A DNA stretch of 64,000 nucleotides from Chrysophaeum taylorii (GCA_029834535.1 JAQMWT010000548.1:124001-188000); one strand, 5' to 3'; shown: positions 45,014 to 58,268, counted from the stretch's first letter. Notes: generated from the letters alone by a model not told the origin. Translations and numbers: made by a program.

Positions 45014-45921
45014 ATGATGGGCCGCGCACGGCAACTGCTCTCCAAGCAGCGCAAGAACGGGATGCTGCCGGCGTGGGGGGCATTCATTTGCTTGTCGTTG
45101 TTCGTCTTCTTTGTGTTTTCGGACGGCGATTTCTCCTTCCTGTTGACCTATTCCTCGCTCTCGCGTTGCTTCGGGATGCTGCTGCTCGTCGTCAAGCTCC
45201 AGCGGAGCAAGTCGGCCGCCGGCGTCTCAGCGAAGAGTTTGCAGTGCTACGTGGTTGTCTTTGCGACGCGACTGTGCTCGATCCTGCGACACGAAGGGTA
45301 CTTGCCGTACGACAAGTCGGGCGACTGGTTGTACCACGTCATCGAAGGCGGCTCGCTCGTCGCGACAGTGGCGGCGCTCTTTTTGGTTCAGGTGACGCAC
45401 AACTTGACCTACGAGGAGAACAACGATTCCTTTGGCGCGATCCCGCCGTTGCCCGCCAATCTTGGCGCTCTGAGCATCGTCGCCCCTTGCGGCCTCGCTG
45501 CCGCGCTGTTGCACCCGAGCCTTAACCGCGACTGGTTCTCCGACACGACCTGGACCTATTCGATGTACACCGAGTCCTTTGCGATCCTCCCTCAGCTCTT
45601 TCTCTTCCAGAAACAAGCCAACGCCCGCGAAACGGTCGAGCCCCTTATCGGTAAAAGCCCGATGCCGTGTCAATGCGAAACCTCGCCACCGCAGGCCACT
45701 TCGTCGCCGCCCTCGGCTTCTCGCGCCTCGTCGAAATGGCCTTCTGGATGTCCTCCTTTACTGAGCTCGCCGACAGGTACGGCAACAGGCACGTCGGCTT
45801 CCTCGTCCTGATCGCACAAGTCGTCCACCTCCTCATCATGGCTGATTTCTTTTACTTCTATATCACCAGCCTCAAACGCGGACTCCCCTTGCAGCTCCCC
45901 ACGGGGTCCACCAACGTTTGA
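45014..45921 (+). CDS. ERD2-like (KDEL receptor family) membrane protein
   Basis: Exon 1 is 45014-45650 and exon 2 is 45695-45921, with a 44-nt intron (ATCG|GTAAAA...CGCAG|GC), giving 287 aa. Receptors of this family retrieve escaped ER proteins from the Golgi; this one is longer than the usual ~212 aa and resembles the ERD2-like branch. The family core is visible: SFLLTYSSLSRCFGMLLLVV, KSAAGVSAKSLQCYVVVFAT, then YMYTESFAILPQLFLFQKQ-type sequence (here TYSMYTESFAILPQLFLFQK) and GHFVAALGFSRLVEMAFW. About seven membrane segments are predicted, with a basic N-terminal extension (MMGRARQLLSKQRKNG). The first of two adjacent ATGs was used. It shares a 39-bp promoter gap with the glutamyl-tRNA synthetase gene. 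Confidence 0.85.
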
Positions 45922-46408
45922 TCATTGATAGGCCCGATCGACGGCTCCCACCCTCGGCACTCTTCTTCTCGAGAGGCGGCGCACGGGGTCACACATGGGG
46001 CCGATGCGGCTCAGGCTTTCTTCTTAAGGCTCCTGCCGCCGCTGCTGCTGCTGCTGCTCCCGGACCGCCGCGCCCCGTCCTATCGGGGTGTCGCCACCTC
46101 AAACCATCGTCTCATGTCGCGCGACTTTCGTGCCTAATATGTAGCGCTAACGTCGCATACGAAGTGGGCGCGCGCAGGCTGTGGCCATTCCTCCAAACGG
46201 ACTAGACTAATAACGCCGTTCGACGAGCACTACTACGGTACTGGGGCGTTTGCTTGTCACCACCCAACGTGCGCACGTTAGGTATTTGAATTTCGGCGAA
46301 CCCACCAAACCCTCAACGCCGTGTCCAACTCAGACAATAATAAACCAAACACAGTTTGCTTTCTGCTGCCAAACGACGACGACACCGACGCCAGCCGACC
46401 GCCTCAAG
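45922..46408. other. Intergenic and 5' UTR region before the reductase gene
   Basis: No gene was seen. 46020-46080 holds a CTG/CCG-rich stretch. The last 160 bases stay open in the frame of the downstream gene (from about 46250), but the best family match begins at the ATG at 46409. TTTCGGCGAAC near 46290 loosely resembles an E2F-type element, which would suit an S-phase gene; this is weak. Confidence 0.35.
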
Positions 46409-47571
46409 ATGCCTGCCCTCGCCGAGATCAACCAGAATGTGATGCCATCGGCCGTTGTCGAGAAGCGCGTGGCCAAGCTGAGTGTGCGCGAAGAGGAGCC
46501 GATCGAGCCAGAACCCCTTCTCGCCGAAAACCCCAACCGCTTCGTCCTCTTTCCCATCGAGCACCACGACGTGGTACGTGACGACCCTTTCCCTTGCCTT
46601 ATCACGCGTGCGCGCAGTGGGCCATGTACAAGAAAGCCGAGGCGTCGTTCTGGACCGCGGAGGAGCTCGACCTCGCGCACGACCACAAGGACTGGAACGA
46701 CAAGCTCACCGACAACGAGCGCCACTTTATCTCGCACGTCCTCGCGTTCTTCGCCGCGAGCGATGGCATCGTGAATGAGAACCTCGCGCAGAACTTCGCG
46801 ACCGAGGTCCAGTGGCCCGAGGCGCGTTGTTTCTACGGCTTCCAGATCGCGATCGAGAACATCCACTCGGAAGTCTACTCGCTCCTGATCGATACGTACA
46901 TCCGCGATACGACCAAAAAGATGTCGTTGCTGCGCGCAATCCACACGCTCCCCTGCGTCCAGAAGAAGGCCGAGTGGGCGCTGCGATGGTGCGATGCCAA
47001 GTCGGCAACGTTTGCCGAGCGACTCGTCGCGTTCGCCGCCGTCGAAGGCATCTTCTTCAGCGGCTCGTTCTGCGCCATCTTCTGGCTTAAGAAGCGCGGC
47101 CTCATGCCCGGGCTCTGCTTTTCCAACGAACTTGTCAGCCGCGACGAGGGCCTCCACTGCGACTTTGCCTGCCTCCTTCACGCGAAGCTACGCAACAAGC
47201 TCGACCCGGCACGAATTCAGCACATCATCGACACTGCCGTCAAGATCGAGCAGGAGTTCGTCACAGACGCTCTGCCTGTCGAGCTCATTGGTATGAACTC
47301 GAAGACTATGCAGGAGTACATCGAATTCTGCGCCGACCGACTCCTCGTCGCCCTCGGCTGTGAGAAGATCTACGGTGCCAACTGCCCGTTCGACTTTATG
47401 ACCATGATCGGCCTCGATGGCAAGACGAGTGAGGACAAACCCGCCGCTGCCTTGACTTACATTCGTGTGTGTTGCGCAGACTTCTTCGAAAAACGAGTCG
47501 GTGAGTATGCGAAGTCCAACGTCGGAGTTGACAGCAACGACAACAAGTTCGTGCTCGATGAAGACTTCTAG
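46409..47571 (+). CDS. RNR2: Ribonucleoside-diphosphate reductase small subunit (R2)
   Basis: Exon 1 is 46409-46573 and exon 2 is 46618-47571, with a 44-nt intron, giving 372 aa. R2 holds the di-iron tyrosyl-radical cofactor that supports dNTP synthesis. The exon join makes [20 protein letters not shown], the family signature. Iron ligands and the radical Tyr are present in [39 protein letters not shown] and [10 protein letters not shown]. The C-terminus FVLDEDF fits the peptide that docks on the large subunit. An in-frame upstream extension exists but lacks homology, so MPALAEINQ is taken as the start. Two near-perfect repeats of AACATGGCGCGGCGCGCATC follow the stop (47609-47660). Confidence 0.96.
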
Positions 47572-48312
47572 ACAATGACAGCAACGAAGAAACCGCGTTT
47601 TTGTTGGAAACATGGCGCGGCGCGCATCGGTTGTGTTGGCAACATGGCGCGGCGCGCATCGGCATCGTTTGCTGCGACGGCTTCGTTTCTCCTCTGTTTC
47701 TTCTTCGCCCGTGTCGACTTCGCATTGTCCATCGCATCGTATCGCATCGCATCGTATCGCATCGATATTAACATCTGCTTTCGAGAGCCTCCTACATCGC
47801 GCGACGAACGCCTTCAGTGGAGCTCTTATCTCCTGTTAGATGGTCGGGGATCCGCCCACAAATATAGTTAGTAAATACGTGCCTGGTATGAATATACTTC
47901 CCATGATGTAGATGTCTTGCGCTGTTGACCTCCTCGCTCATATCCCGCCGCATGACCGTCATAATTTTGAGCTTGGAGGCGTGACTGCGGGGCCTGCTGT
48001 GAGTCTTTGCCAAGAGGACGGCGCTGAAAATCCCTGGCTAGCTGACAACTATCTTCCACAACGAAGTCTCGCAATTGAATGATGGTGACTCTGCACCCAC
48101 CGTTGAGAAAAATCAACGGCTCTGTGGCTTTATTCCACATTCCGTTGGACGGTTTCATAATGGAATCGGGATCCTCCGACGTACTGCGCAACGATCCTGG
48201 ATCTTGGAACCTAGATTTTGGAACCGGAGAGGAAGCCAGGGAGGGAAATGCGCATCGGCTTGCGGAGCGACCATTAAGGCTCCCTGGCTTTTTGCGAACT
48301 GAAGTCGTCGTC
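47572..48312. other. Intergenic stretch with short simple repeats
   Basis: It contains a ~32-bp tandem duplication (47609-47672), an ATCGC/ATCGT microsatellite at about 47728-47766, and no gene that I can support. The in-frame extension upstream of 48313 shows no domain and is treated as leader. Confidence 0.45.
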
Positions 48313-50456
48313 ATGGCGTATAATCATTTTTTGATGCTGATCTTCATGACCGTCATGGTCTCGATGGTAAAGTCGGGATATGCACCGTGTCCGAACCTGT
48401 GTAGCGGACACGGGAACTGTTTCTCCTCAAGAGTATGTCAGTGTTACATTGGGTGGACGGGCGCCGACTGCTCGCTGCGAACATGCCCCTACGGGGCCGC
48501 TTGGGCGGATGATGTGGAAGACTTCACCGGTGTTGACGGCGGCCACAACTTGGCTGAATGTTCCAACCGCGGCATCTGCGACCGCACCACGGGAATATGC
48601 ACTTGCGAAGACGGACGATTTGAAGGGTCTGCCTGCGAACGTAGGACATGCCCGTCCGACTGCAACAAGCGAGGCCGATGCCAGTCGATGAGGTACTACT
48701 CGACTCTGAAAGATCCCGGCGAGGGTACCGTCTACACCTACGAGAAAATATGGGACGCCGACATGATGCACGGCTGCAACTGCGACGACGAGAGCATCGG
48801 GCCTGATTGCTTGCTTCGGACTTGTCCTACTGGCGACGACCCGCTCACTGGAACAGCGTTTGATCCCGACGGCATACAGGAGGAGGAGGTGCAGACGCTC
48901 GAATGCCGGGCGACCTCGGGCTATTTGGTGCTCTCGTTTCGCAACGAACACACGGCTCAGATCCCCTATGACGCGAGCGAGAGCGAGCTACAGGCGTACC
49001 TTGAGGCGCTCACAACAATAAACAACGACTACGGCGACGCGCTCTCGATCTCAAACGCCGGCCAGGACATCTGTGCGTTCGCCAAAGTCTCCACGACTAT
49101 CAAGTACGCCACGTCTCTGCGTGGCACCCTTTTTGAATTGAAGCACAGGTTTTTGCAGAACTTTGGCGACCTCCCGCTCATCCAAGTAGACGATAGCAAC
49201 CTCGGGTTATCCGTCGGGAGCAGCGCCTACGCTAGAATCAAGGAAAGCACAACCGGAACAAAAGAGGATGACATCTGTAAGTTCTGAATGTTTGCCTTAT
49301 GCGTGAGCGAGCTCATATCGTCGTAGGCTCCAACCGCGGGACCTGCGATCGCGAGACCGGCGTGTGCACTTGCTTGGACTCGATGAGTACGAGCGACGGA
49401 CACGGCAACGAAGGTCAGCGCGGCGATTGCGGCTACGAAGGCGAGGCGCTCACCGACTGCCACACGGCCGATAGTCCGTGTAATCTCCACGGCACGTGCA
49501 CTGGCGATCCGACATATCGTTGCGAATGCCAAAGTGGATGGACTGGCGCAGACTGTTCACTTATGACGTGTCCTTCAGGTCGTTCTTGGTTTTCGCGCCC
49601 AACCGCAGATGACAACGCTCACATGAGTGATAGTGTCGCCGAGTGCTCGGACATGGGCATCTGCGATCAGTCGACCGGGACGTGTTCGTGCATGGACGGC
49701 TTTGAGGGGGCGGCGTGCAACGTGATGAGCTGCCCCGGAGACCCCGTGTGCAATTCGCATGGCGAGTGTCTCACCATGGCCCAGCTGGCTCTTGCAGCGA
49801 CGGACAACGGGGCCGACACTGATTACACGTATGGTGCCACACCGAACAACGCAGAAACGTGGGACTACGATAAGATCCAAGGGTGCAAGTGCGACGATGG
49901 CTACGAGGGCTACGACTGCTCGCTGATAAGCTGCCCCAAAGGCGACAACCCGCACACGGAGTTTCAAGACAACGAAGTTCAAACATTCACGTGCACGACA
50001 ACCGATTCCTCTGCGACGATCGGTTTCACGTTCCGCCAACAGTCGACAAGCTTGCTTCCGCACGGTACTCGTCTCTCGGAACTCGAAACCGCTCTCGAAG
50101 GACTCAGCTCGATCACGGATGTTCAGGTAACGAACCCAAGTGGAAACTCGTCTGCTCCGATCTGTTCGTCGTCCGGCAGTACCATCTACATTGAGTTTCT
50201 TTCGCCCACTGGTGATGTTCCCCTCATCACGCTTGACCTCGTGAGCGTAAACGCTGCTTCGGTGTCGGAGAGCACCAAAGGCACCAAGGAGTATGAAGTG
50301 TGTTCCGGTCGCGGCCTGTGCGATTACACCACGGGCGAGTGCACGTGCTTTAACGGCTTTGGGTCAAGTGATGGCCAAGGAAACAAAGGGACGCTCAAGG
50401 ACTGCGGCTACGTTCTCCCCATCTTCCGCTGCGAAGATGGAAGCACATCATGCTGA
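48313..50456 (+). CDS. Secreted EGF/tenascin-like protein
   Basis: Exon 1 is 48313-49276 and exon 2 is 49327-50456, with a 50-nt intron (ATCT|GTAAGT...TAG|GC), giving 697 aa. The start MAYNHFLMLIFMTVMVSMVKS is a good signal peptide. Two large repeats each carry EGF-type modules: CPNLCSGHGNC, CYIGWTGADCSLRTC and ECSNRGICDRTTGIC in the first, and CNLHGTCTGD, CQSGWTGADCSLMTC and ECSDMGICDQSTGTC in the second. Each is followed by a ~150-residue beta-rich segment starting NEVQTF(T)C or EEVQTLEC. Such proteins are common and mostly uncharacterised in stramenopiles; an extracellular adhesive or wall role is inferred. No membrane anchor is visible at the C-terminus (RCEDGSTSC). Confidence 0.85.
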
Positions 50457-50774
50457 TGCTGGCTCATCTCCACTGCGCCCCCCGTTTGGTTTGTACGAGC
50501 CTGCTCATTTCATTTTGAGAGGCGCCCTTCCCATTTCCACTTTTTGTCTCGCGGCAGTCGCGCCAAGGCGGGGGGTGGAGTAGGATAGCGGTCCGGTACG
50601 TCCGTTACTGGACCCTAATTATGTGGTCGGTCGTTTTCCTGTCGAGAAGAACTTGAAGAAGGTGGACCGGACCCGCGCGATAATTAAATATGTGCACACT
50701 CCAGTTCACATCGTGCGAAAACTCGTGCTGTGAGTTGTCGTGGAATCCTTCGTTGATCCGACCGCACAGGCTAC
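50457..50774. promoter_or_regulatory. Intergenic region before the Cys-rich gene
   Basis: About 320 bp with an AT-rich patch near 50678-50695. It should hold the 3' end of the EGF-like gene and the promoter of the next gene. No defined element was recognised. Confidence 0.3.
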
Positions 50775-51523
50775 ATGGACTCGAAGGAGCCATGGGCGAA
50801 GGGTTGCACGTTTGCAGAAAATGTAAACGCTTGCTGCACTCGGCACCAGCCGTTCCGACTTGATAGCCTCGAAGTCGTAGTCCAAGTCCCCAGCATCAAT
50901 GATATGATGTGCCGTTCGGCTTGTTGCTGCTGGTACTGTGGGCTTGCGTGTGGTCCGTGCATTGAATGTAAGCTCGCAGAAGAAGCAGCCGATCTCTGAC
51001 GATCCGCGTCGACACAGGCTTCGCTTGCCGGACGGCTGGGTCGTGCCTGGGTTGTCTCGATTCTCGGGGAGCTGTGTCATGCCTCGATGGAAATGACACC
51101 CGAGGGTGCTATAGAGGCAAGTGTATGCGCAAATGTTGCTCGTGCGATAATGCGTCCGAGCCGGGCGCGTGGTGCGAGGACGTCTGCGAAGGGATCTGCT
51201 GCTGCATCTTCAAGGTCGAAAATTTCGCGCGTTGTACCTTTCAGCCCCAGCAGATCACCTGTTGCTACTGTCGGATGCAGCGATGCTGCGTTTTTGGGAA
51301 GTGCGCGTTCCCGAACAACGACGAGGTCCCGTGCGAAATTGGCTGCTGCAGCATCTTTTGCATTTCAAAGCCCCAAGCCCACGAAGTATTTGAAATCAAG
51401 AATCCCGGCAAAGTAGGTTTTAATGAAAGTGCTCAAGTTAAGCCTGAAGGCGCGCCCTGCACTGTTGATAACGCCGGTCCCCTCTCGCCCATCACGTCGT
51501 CACACATGGCGCGAAACGAATAA
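50775..51523 (+). CDS. Cysteine-rich protein of unknown function
   Basis: Exon 1 is 50775-50967 and exon 2 is 51018-51523, with a 50-nt intron (GAAT|GTAAGC...CACAG|GC), giving 232 aa. The join keeps the Cys pattern: ACCCWYCGLACGPCIEC continues into FACRTAGSCLGCLDSRG. Cysteines are clustered throughout (CMRKCCSCDN, EGICCCIF, TCCYCRMQRCC, CAFPNNDEVPCEIGCCSIFC) up to about residue 185, followed by a plain hydrophilic tail. There is no obvious signal peptide, although parts are hydrophobic. The double-Cys pattern faintly recalls PLAC8-type proteins, but I would not assign it. Metal binding or membrane palmitoylation are both possible. Confidence 0.7.
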
Positions 51524-52231
51524 CGTGCCTCTCGCTTTTATGCGGCACAGCTTCGGTAGGGTCGATCGAGGAAACAATCGTCGCCGCCCGATATATGGTG
51601 TTTCATCATCCTAAGCACAACAAGAACGCTGCAGTCACCACGTCGCCAGTCCCCAGAAATTGCGTGGGCCACTTCGAGTCGCCGCACTCACCAACGCGCA
51701 TTACACTACTGTAAATTTGGGTTTTCTGCTTTTTCTTCTGCTACGAAGAATGTGGGACCCGCATCTAGAGGGATCCTTAGGATGGTAGGGCCCGCGCGAC
51801 GGTTGGCATCTCCCTCTTTATGGCTCATGTTTTCATAAGCTCGGGTTCATGGACGGATGGCTCTCCACTTGGCGAAACGGATGGATAGATAGATTGAGTG
51901 AGGGCTTGTACCCGCCTCTTCCCATCGGCCAACAAGAAACTAGATGCGGCGGTCACCATGTTGGTGGCGCTACTCCGAAGCGTGCGCGAGCGTTGTTTTT
52001 CAACTCCGAAGCATGCGCGAGCGTTGCTTTCAGTAGTCACTCGGTCCAGCTTCGGAGTTGCGCCACCAACAAGGCCGCCGCCGCCGCAACATCATCGTCG
52101 TCTTCTTCTTCCTGTTGTTCTTGGGGCCTGGGTCGACTGCTATGGAGGGGGGGGTGCTTGAAGTTTTTGGCGCAAGGGTCTTTGGTTGCTGCTTCAACTT
52201 GGCTCAACGGCTCATATATGAGGAGGTCTCG
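51524..52231. other. Intergenic stretch before the DENN gene
   Basis: It contains an imperfect direct repeat (CTCCGAAGC(A/G)TGCGCGAGCG) at about 51973 and 52005 and no recognised gene. An in-frame ATG at 52142 would add 30 residues to the DENN protein; the choice of start is open. Confidence 0.4.
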
Positions 52232-55200
52232 ATGACGGTCTCCGTGGTGACCGAAAGGTTTGAGATGGAGGAGAACCACGAAACGGAGAACTTGTTCGAC
52301 GCGTACGCCGTGGTTGGCGCCGTGAGTCCGCTCGAGCCGACCGATGAGACGGTGGAGAAGTGGGATGATCGCGCGGCGGACTTGGTTGATGTGGGCTTGA
52401 TCCGCGATGACGAGGAAACCCCAGAAGGATACGTCGCCCTGCGGCGCACGCCGGCGGGCGCCTCGGCTGCCATTCCCGCGGAGGAGGGCTCGGAGCACGA
52501 GTTTTACGTGTGCGTGAAGCGACGGGGCAAGGAGCGGCGGAACGAGGGTAGGGTTCGGGCGAACGCCGTCACGGAGATCCGGGTCGAGGCGTCGTCCAAG
52601 CCGTCAGAGCACAAGAGCCCGAGGCTGCGGACGAAAAAGGCGAGCACCGGTTTTGGGGGGCTGTTCGGTGCGAGCCGCCAGCGCGCGGATCCTGGGGGTG
52701 ACGAAGAGGGTGCGACGTGGAAAACGATCGAATCGACGCCCTCGGGCCACCGCGCTCGACTTCGGCTCGGCAAGCTGAAAATTCGATTCGCGCGACGCGC
52801 GGACGCGTGCCGACAGCCCTTTCTGGACATGTGCGTCACGGCAGCCGGCGAGAAGCCGCCGCGCGGGTACGTCGAGGAGGCAGTGGTCGTGAAACACGGC
52901 GGGTTGCTGACGACGTCGTCGCGGATCTGCGCTCGACGCGGAGCGCTGCGTGGCGCGTGCGATGTCACGTGGCGGTCCGCCGTCCTCGACCGCTATCCCA
53001 ACGCAGGCGAAGACCCCGGGGGTGGTTTCGAATGGGATGTCCTGCCGATGCTCGCGTGGCCCCACGGACTCAAGCTCGAGCGCGCACCGGCGTCGGCGCC
53101 GCCGCCGGTGAGGTACATACCGTACGCGCTCACCGGCGACTCGCGACGGCCGACCTTTGTGTCGTCCATTGTCTTCTACGAGCCACTACCACCCGAGGAG
53201 CGCAAGCGCGCGCGCTTCCTCGCGGCCGAGGACGACGAGGAAATGGAGAGTTCGACGAAGAAACCGACGACGCTCTACGCGCCCAAGAGCGTGTGCGTGC
53301 TCACTCGTTGCGCGGGCGTCGCCGAGGGCGCTCGGCGCTGGCTGGCCGCGCTCTACACGCTCGCGCTCTCGGCGCTCGAGATGCCGCTCGAGCATGTGGT
53401 CGCCCACGCCGTGTCGCGCATCCCGGCGCCCGTCCGCGGCGGCGCCCCGCTCTCGATCCGCGTCAACCCCTCGCTCCCGCCCATCGAGATCAAGCTCGCG
53501 CGCGAACCGCCCGACGCCGAACTCCCCCCTTTGGGCGCGAGCGCCTCGATCCGGTCCCTCTTCGCGTGCTTCGAGCCGCAGGACGCGGTCGCGGCCTTCT
53601 CTGCCGCACTCCTCGAACGCAGACTTCTGCTAGTTTCCAAGCGCGCCGCGCTCGTCAGCGACGTCGCCGAGGCCCTACGCTCGCTCGTCTTCCCTCTGAG
53701 GTGGGAGGGCGTCTACGTGCCTCGCTTGGCGCTCCCGATCCTCGACTCTCTCGACTTCCCGGGGGCGATCCTCGCGGGGGTCGACGCCGGCGATCGCGGC
53801 GGCCAGAGGTTCGCCGAGCTCGCCGTGGCCAAGGCGCGCGAATCCGGAGGCTACGTCATTCTCTTCCTCGACGTCGGCGCGATCGAGTACTGCGCCGGCG
53901 CGGCTCCCGTCGACCTCGGGGGGCACAATCCGCGGGCGATCGCGACGACCCTCTTCTCCAAGACGCCGCTGCTACCCGAGTCCCTCGCGACACCCCTCGT
54001 GCGCCGCTGGAGCAAGGTCGCAAACGCTGCCGGCTTGAGCCCGCGCGACCGAGACCGCGCCGTCGCCGAGCAGGTTTTCGACAACGCTCCCGCGCCCTCC
54101 GCGCTTCGCTTCAACAAGCGAAGAGCGCACAACAAGACCTTCTACGATTCATCGGACGACGACCCCGACGACTGCGGTCCACCCGAGTGGACGAGCGGCT
54201 GCGAGCGCGACCCAGCGCCTCTCCGTCGTGTATTCTTGCTGCGTAAGAGCGCGCAAACGACGATACCGCCCCCGCAGGCGCGCCGCGCGCGACGCCGCGC
54301 TGACCACCATGGTGTGCGTGCTCGACGGCTACAGCGACCAACTGATCGTGCCGCACGTCGACTACTACTCGGTCTCGTCGTCGCGTCTCTTTGGAGAGGA
54401 CGAGTTCGTCAAGTCGCCGCGCTGCGCGGCGGCGACGCAGCAGTTACGCCGCAGGCTTGTCCGAACCCAGTCTTGGGCGCGATTCATCCAGCGACGCGTC
54501 GAGACGAGCGATGCCGACCTCGTCCTTTTCGACGAGTGTATGCAGGCGCTCCGCGACGCGAGCGACGCGCACCGCAACGCCATAATCCGCGGCGACGCGC
54601 TCCTCCTCGACAGCGTCGACGCCGCGCACCACATGAGGCGCCTGCTCGCCAAGTCTATGGACTCGATCGCGTCGCCCACCGGAGGGGAAAAGAAGCACGT
54701 CGAGCGGAGCGACAGCAACGGCGAAGCCTCGAGCGAGCGCGAAAGACGCTCGGAGCGAGTCTCGTGGCATATGCGATCCTCGCGCTGGCGCGACGAGCGC
54801 CTCCTAAAGAGCGCGCCGGCTCGCGAGTCGGAGTGTACGTACGGCAGCGACGCGCGCGGCCGACCACGCATCGAGGTGCCGCCGCCGCCCCCTTTCATGG
54901 CGCAGAGTGACGACCACGTCGTACCCCAGCAAAAAAAAGGCTCTCCCGGTAAAAGGTACCTGTACTTCGTGCTCGGCCGCGGGTTACGCTGGCCGTGCCC
55001 GCTCGATCCAAAGCTTCTTCCGCCGGTGCCAAAGTCCCGCGAGCTCAGTCGCCGAAGGCACTCCTTCCATCGCAAACCCAGGAACTCGAGGGTCAGTTCG
55101 GGAGATTCGACGCGCATGCTCGCTCGAAGCCAGGCCGAACTCCTGCTCGACATGGGACTTTCTGTCGCGGGCCTCCGCCTCGGCGGCGGCGGCAACGCGT

Positions 55201-58200
55201 CGCAGACGAACAACGGGTCATCACCACCATCATCTCAGCGGCGCGAGGACCACCACCGCATCGACAGGCACGATGCGTCGCGTGCGACGGCCGCCCGACA
55301 GGCTCTGCACGCGTTTGGGGCGTGGTTCCTTTTTGCGCCAGCGCTCGTTCGGCTGTTTTCGGGCTATGAGCAGCGCGACGCGACCGACCCGTCGTGGTCC
55401 ATCCTTACCAAGGGACTGGGCGGTGCGCCGTCGCCCATGCTCGTGGCCCTCGGCGTCCTGCGTCGGGTGCTGGATGCACCGTGCGAGCCGGACGAGGCGA
55501 TTTTTCGTGCCTTGCTCGTCGCCGCTGGCCGTTCGGGCAACGCGTGCAAGCCTATAGTCGCGGACCTATTTGCACAACTTCGCAGCAAGGGTATTCGACC
55601 AAACGTTTTGACCTTTGGGCGCTACACGCAAGCTATTGCGCAGCGCGATTTGCGCTCTCAGCAACTTTCGATAGATTCGCGCAATGAAGACGTTCTCGTC
55701 GACAAAGAAGGGAACGACTCTCAACCACCGCTCCTCGAAGCGCTCGGCCAGGACCAACTCGGCGGGTCCGATATTGCTGATCTCATTCGTGTCGGCCTCG
55801 ACCACCACCGCGAGCTGCGTGGGTGCGGGGACGTTGTCCGTGTTGTCGCTCGTTTGCCCAAACCAATGGGCATCATCTTCGAGGAACGCCACGCCCCCCT
55901 TCGAGGGGTCGTCATCAAATCACTCAATGAAGATGGCGCTGCCGCGCGCGACAAGACCGTGAGACCCGGCGACGTTCTTGTTGCTGTCGGTGAAAGTCCG
56001 TGTGCGGATGCTGACTTCGACACGTGCATCGAACTCATCCAGCGTAGTACGGCGCCCCTCGCTGAAATGGTCTTTGAGAGAAGTCGACGGCGCCTTCCTC
56101 GACAGCTTACAGATAACGAGCCTGCGCTGATTCAGGACGACGACGGAAGCATTGTAGGCGCTTCTCCTGTTTCGGGTGGCGAAAAAGTCTCTCTGGATAT
56201 TCCTGTGGCGGTTTCTGAAGCTGGTGACAATTTGAACGCGAAGCAGGATGAGGAGAACGCGACGCAGGATGCTCCGATTAAGGCTGAGATGGAGGAGGAA
56301 GACCACACTAAGGACACACTAAGCGATGACGCGCAGAAGCTGCAGACTGAATGCAACGAGATCGGCGAGCATGAGGGCATGCACCTTGAAACCGAACTTC
56401 CCGTGAACGTGTCTCGTGACTGCGAATCGGCAGATGCTACCGACGACACCACCAGGGATTCTGCCTCAGTGAGCGGTCTGAAAATTCCTCCAGAGACCGA
56501 CGAGCCCTCGAAACCGAAGGACGAACACCTTTGTGATGCCGCAGGGGCCGCATCCGATAAATGTCGTGTTTCGGAGACTGTTAAAGTTCCAGAACCCGAG
56601 CGCATCAAAAGAGCTGAAGAGGCGCTGCAGGACCCGATGACTCCTCCCGACGACACATTCGAATTTGAGGGTAACTCTACTGCGGTGGAGTTGTTCGATG
56701 ATGTGGACCATTATCATCCTGAAAGTGCTAAAGTGGAAAGGAGTGACCCTCTTCCTGTCGTTGACAACGATGAGACCACACGACAATCCACCGAACCAGA
56801 ACTCGCAACAACTTATGATCCTGTCTATGATGATGTACACTCAGACTCCCAGATTCCTGACAAGGCGGGTGGCCCACGCGAACTTGCCAACTATACAAGC
56901 ACCCGCACCGAAGAAAATCATGGCTCGAGCCCGGAGGTCGCGCCAAATGCGGACGGGTTACGTGCTGCGGCAACCAATGACAGCCGAATCGAAACACCGG
57001 TAGTAAACGATTGTTCAACAGTCGTGAAGGAAGAAGACCTGACTCTCGGCGCTACGCAGGGTCCGGAGAGTGCGGAGGACTGCGCGGACGAATGCCCGGT
57101 AGACGCTCTCGCAATTGCACCCGAAAGAAGTGCTGGTGGTGACAAACCTCGATCATCTGATGAACCAGTTATGATTGAGGATAAGCTCGAAGATGAGAGC
57201 AGAGTGACCGCGTCTGCTAAAGAAGATGAACCGGGTTCTCAATCGAGCCATGATTTGATGGGCAAGTTAGAAAATACCGAAACACACGAGATCTCAGAAA
57301 AGCGGCACGATGTTGCCTCGACCGAGGGATCGTCTAGCGCGCCTGCTGTCGGTCCACGGAGGTCAAAGATAACCGGAAGGGGCGTGAGGTTTTTCGTACC
57401 AACCCGTGAATCTTGGGCCAAGGCAGTGCGTCAAGATTCGCGCTTCGTCATCTCTCAACTGTGCGCGTAGGCTGCGGCGTTAAGTGGCGCAACGAAGGCA
57501 TCCACGGCGCACGCTGCTAAGGCACTTGGAAGTGCTGGTGGTGCTGCGTATGACCAGGCTGCAAAGCGCCTCGCATCTTTGGTCGACGAGGCGGAGCAAG
57601 CGCTCGACATCGCGCAGGATATCGAAGCAGGTGACCCTCAAGCAAGTGCACGCCTCTCTGCTGCTCTCGTAAGTTTTCGAAAGTGAATTGCCAGATTCTC
57701 ACTGTGTGCCACCGCGTAGGCGAGTACGCTCACTCAACACGCGAAGGCGCCGGGACTTGTTGGTGAGGACGCTGGATCGCGACCTTGCGTCGCAGTCATT
57801 TGGAGTGGATGTGCGTCGCCACACCATCCACGTGAACCGCCTCTCGACGAAGACATCATGGCGGCGTGGCCTGAGGAGCTGGGCCAACGCGAGGTACGGT
57901 GCGCGTTCACGTCACGACCGTATGAACCACAGCTTGCATACTCGGTTTTAGAGGTTGTAGAGCCACCCGAGTCGGCTCCTGATCAGACCGACGCTGATAT
58001 TTGGGTACGTCTGTGGCGCCCGAGATGGCGAAATCCGGAAGAATCGAGCGCCCTTTCAGATTCTTCTAGCAGAGATATTGCACATCCTGCTGCACTTTCG
58101 GTATCAGATGAGGGCGTGTCGATAGCTCCACAGAATCGCGTAGGTGACGAGCCAGTGAGACTCTCCACGCTTCTCCGAGCCGCTGGGATCGAACGTGACG

Positions 58201-58236
58201 TGTCAAGTTCTGAACACGCAGCGAGCAGAGGTAGTT

Positions 58237-58268
<32 letters not shown>

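Noticed and set aside
52717-54246. 509-codon Arg-rich plus-strand frame inside the DENN gene
   Set aside because: It is a frame-shifted shadow of the cDENN coding region in GC-rich DNA, with no motif of its own.
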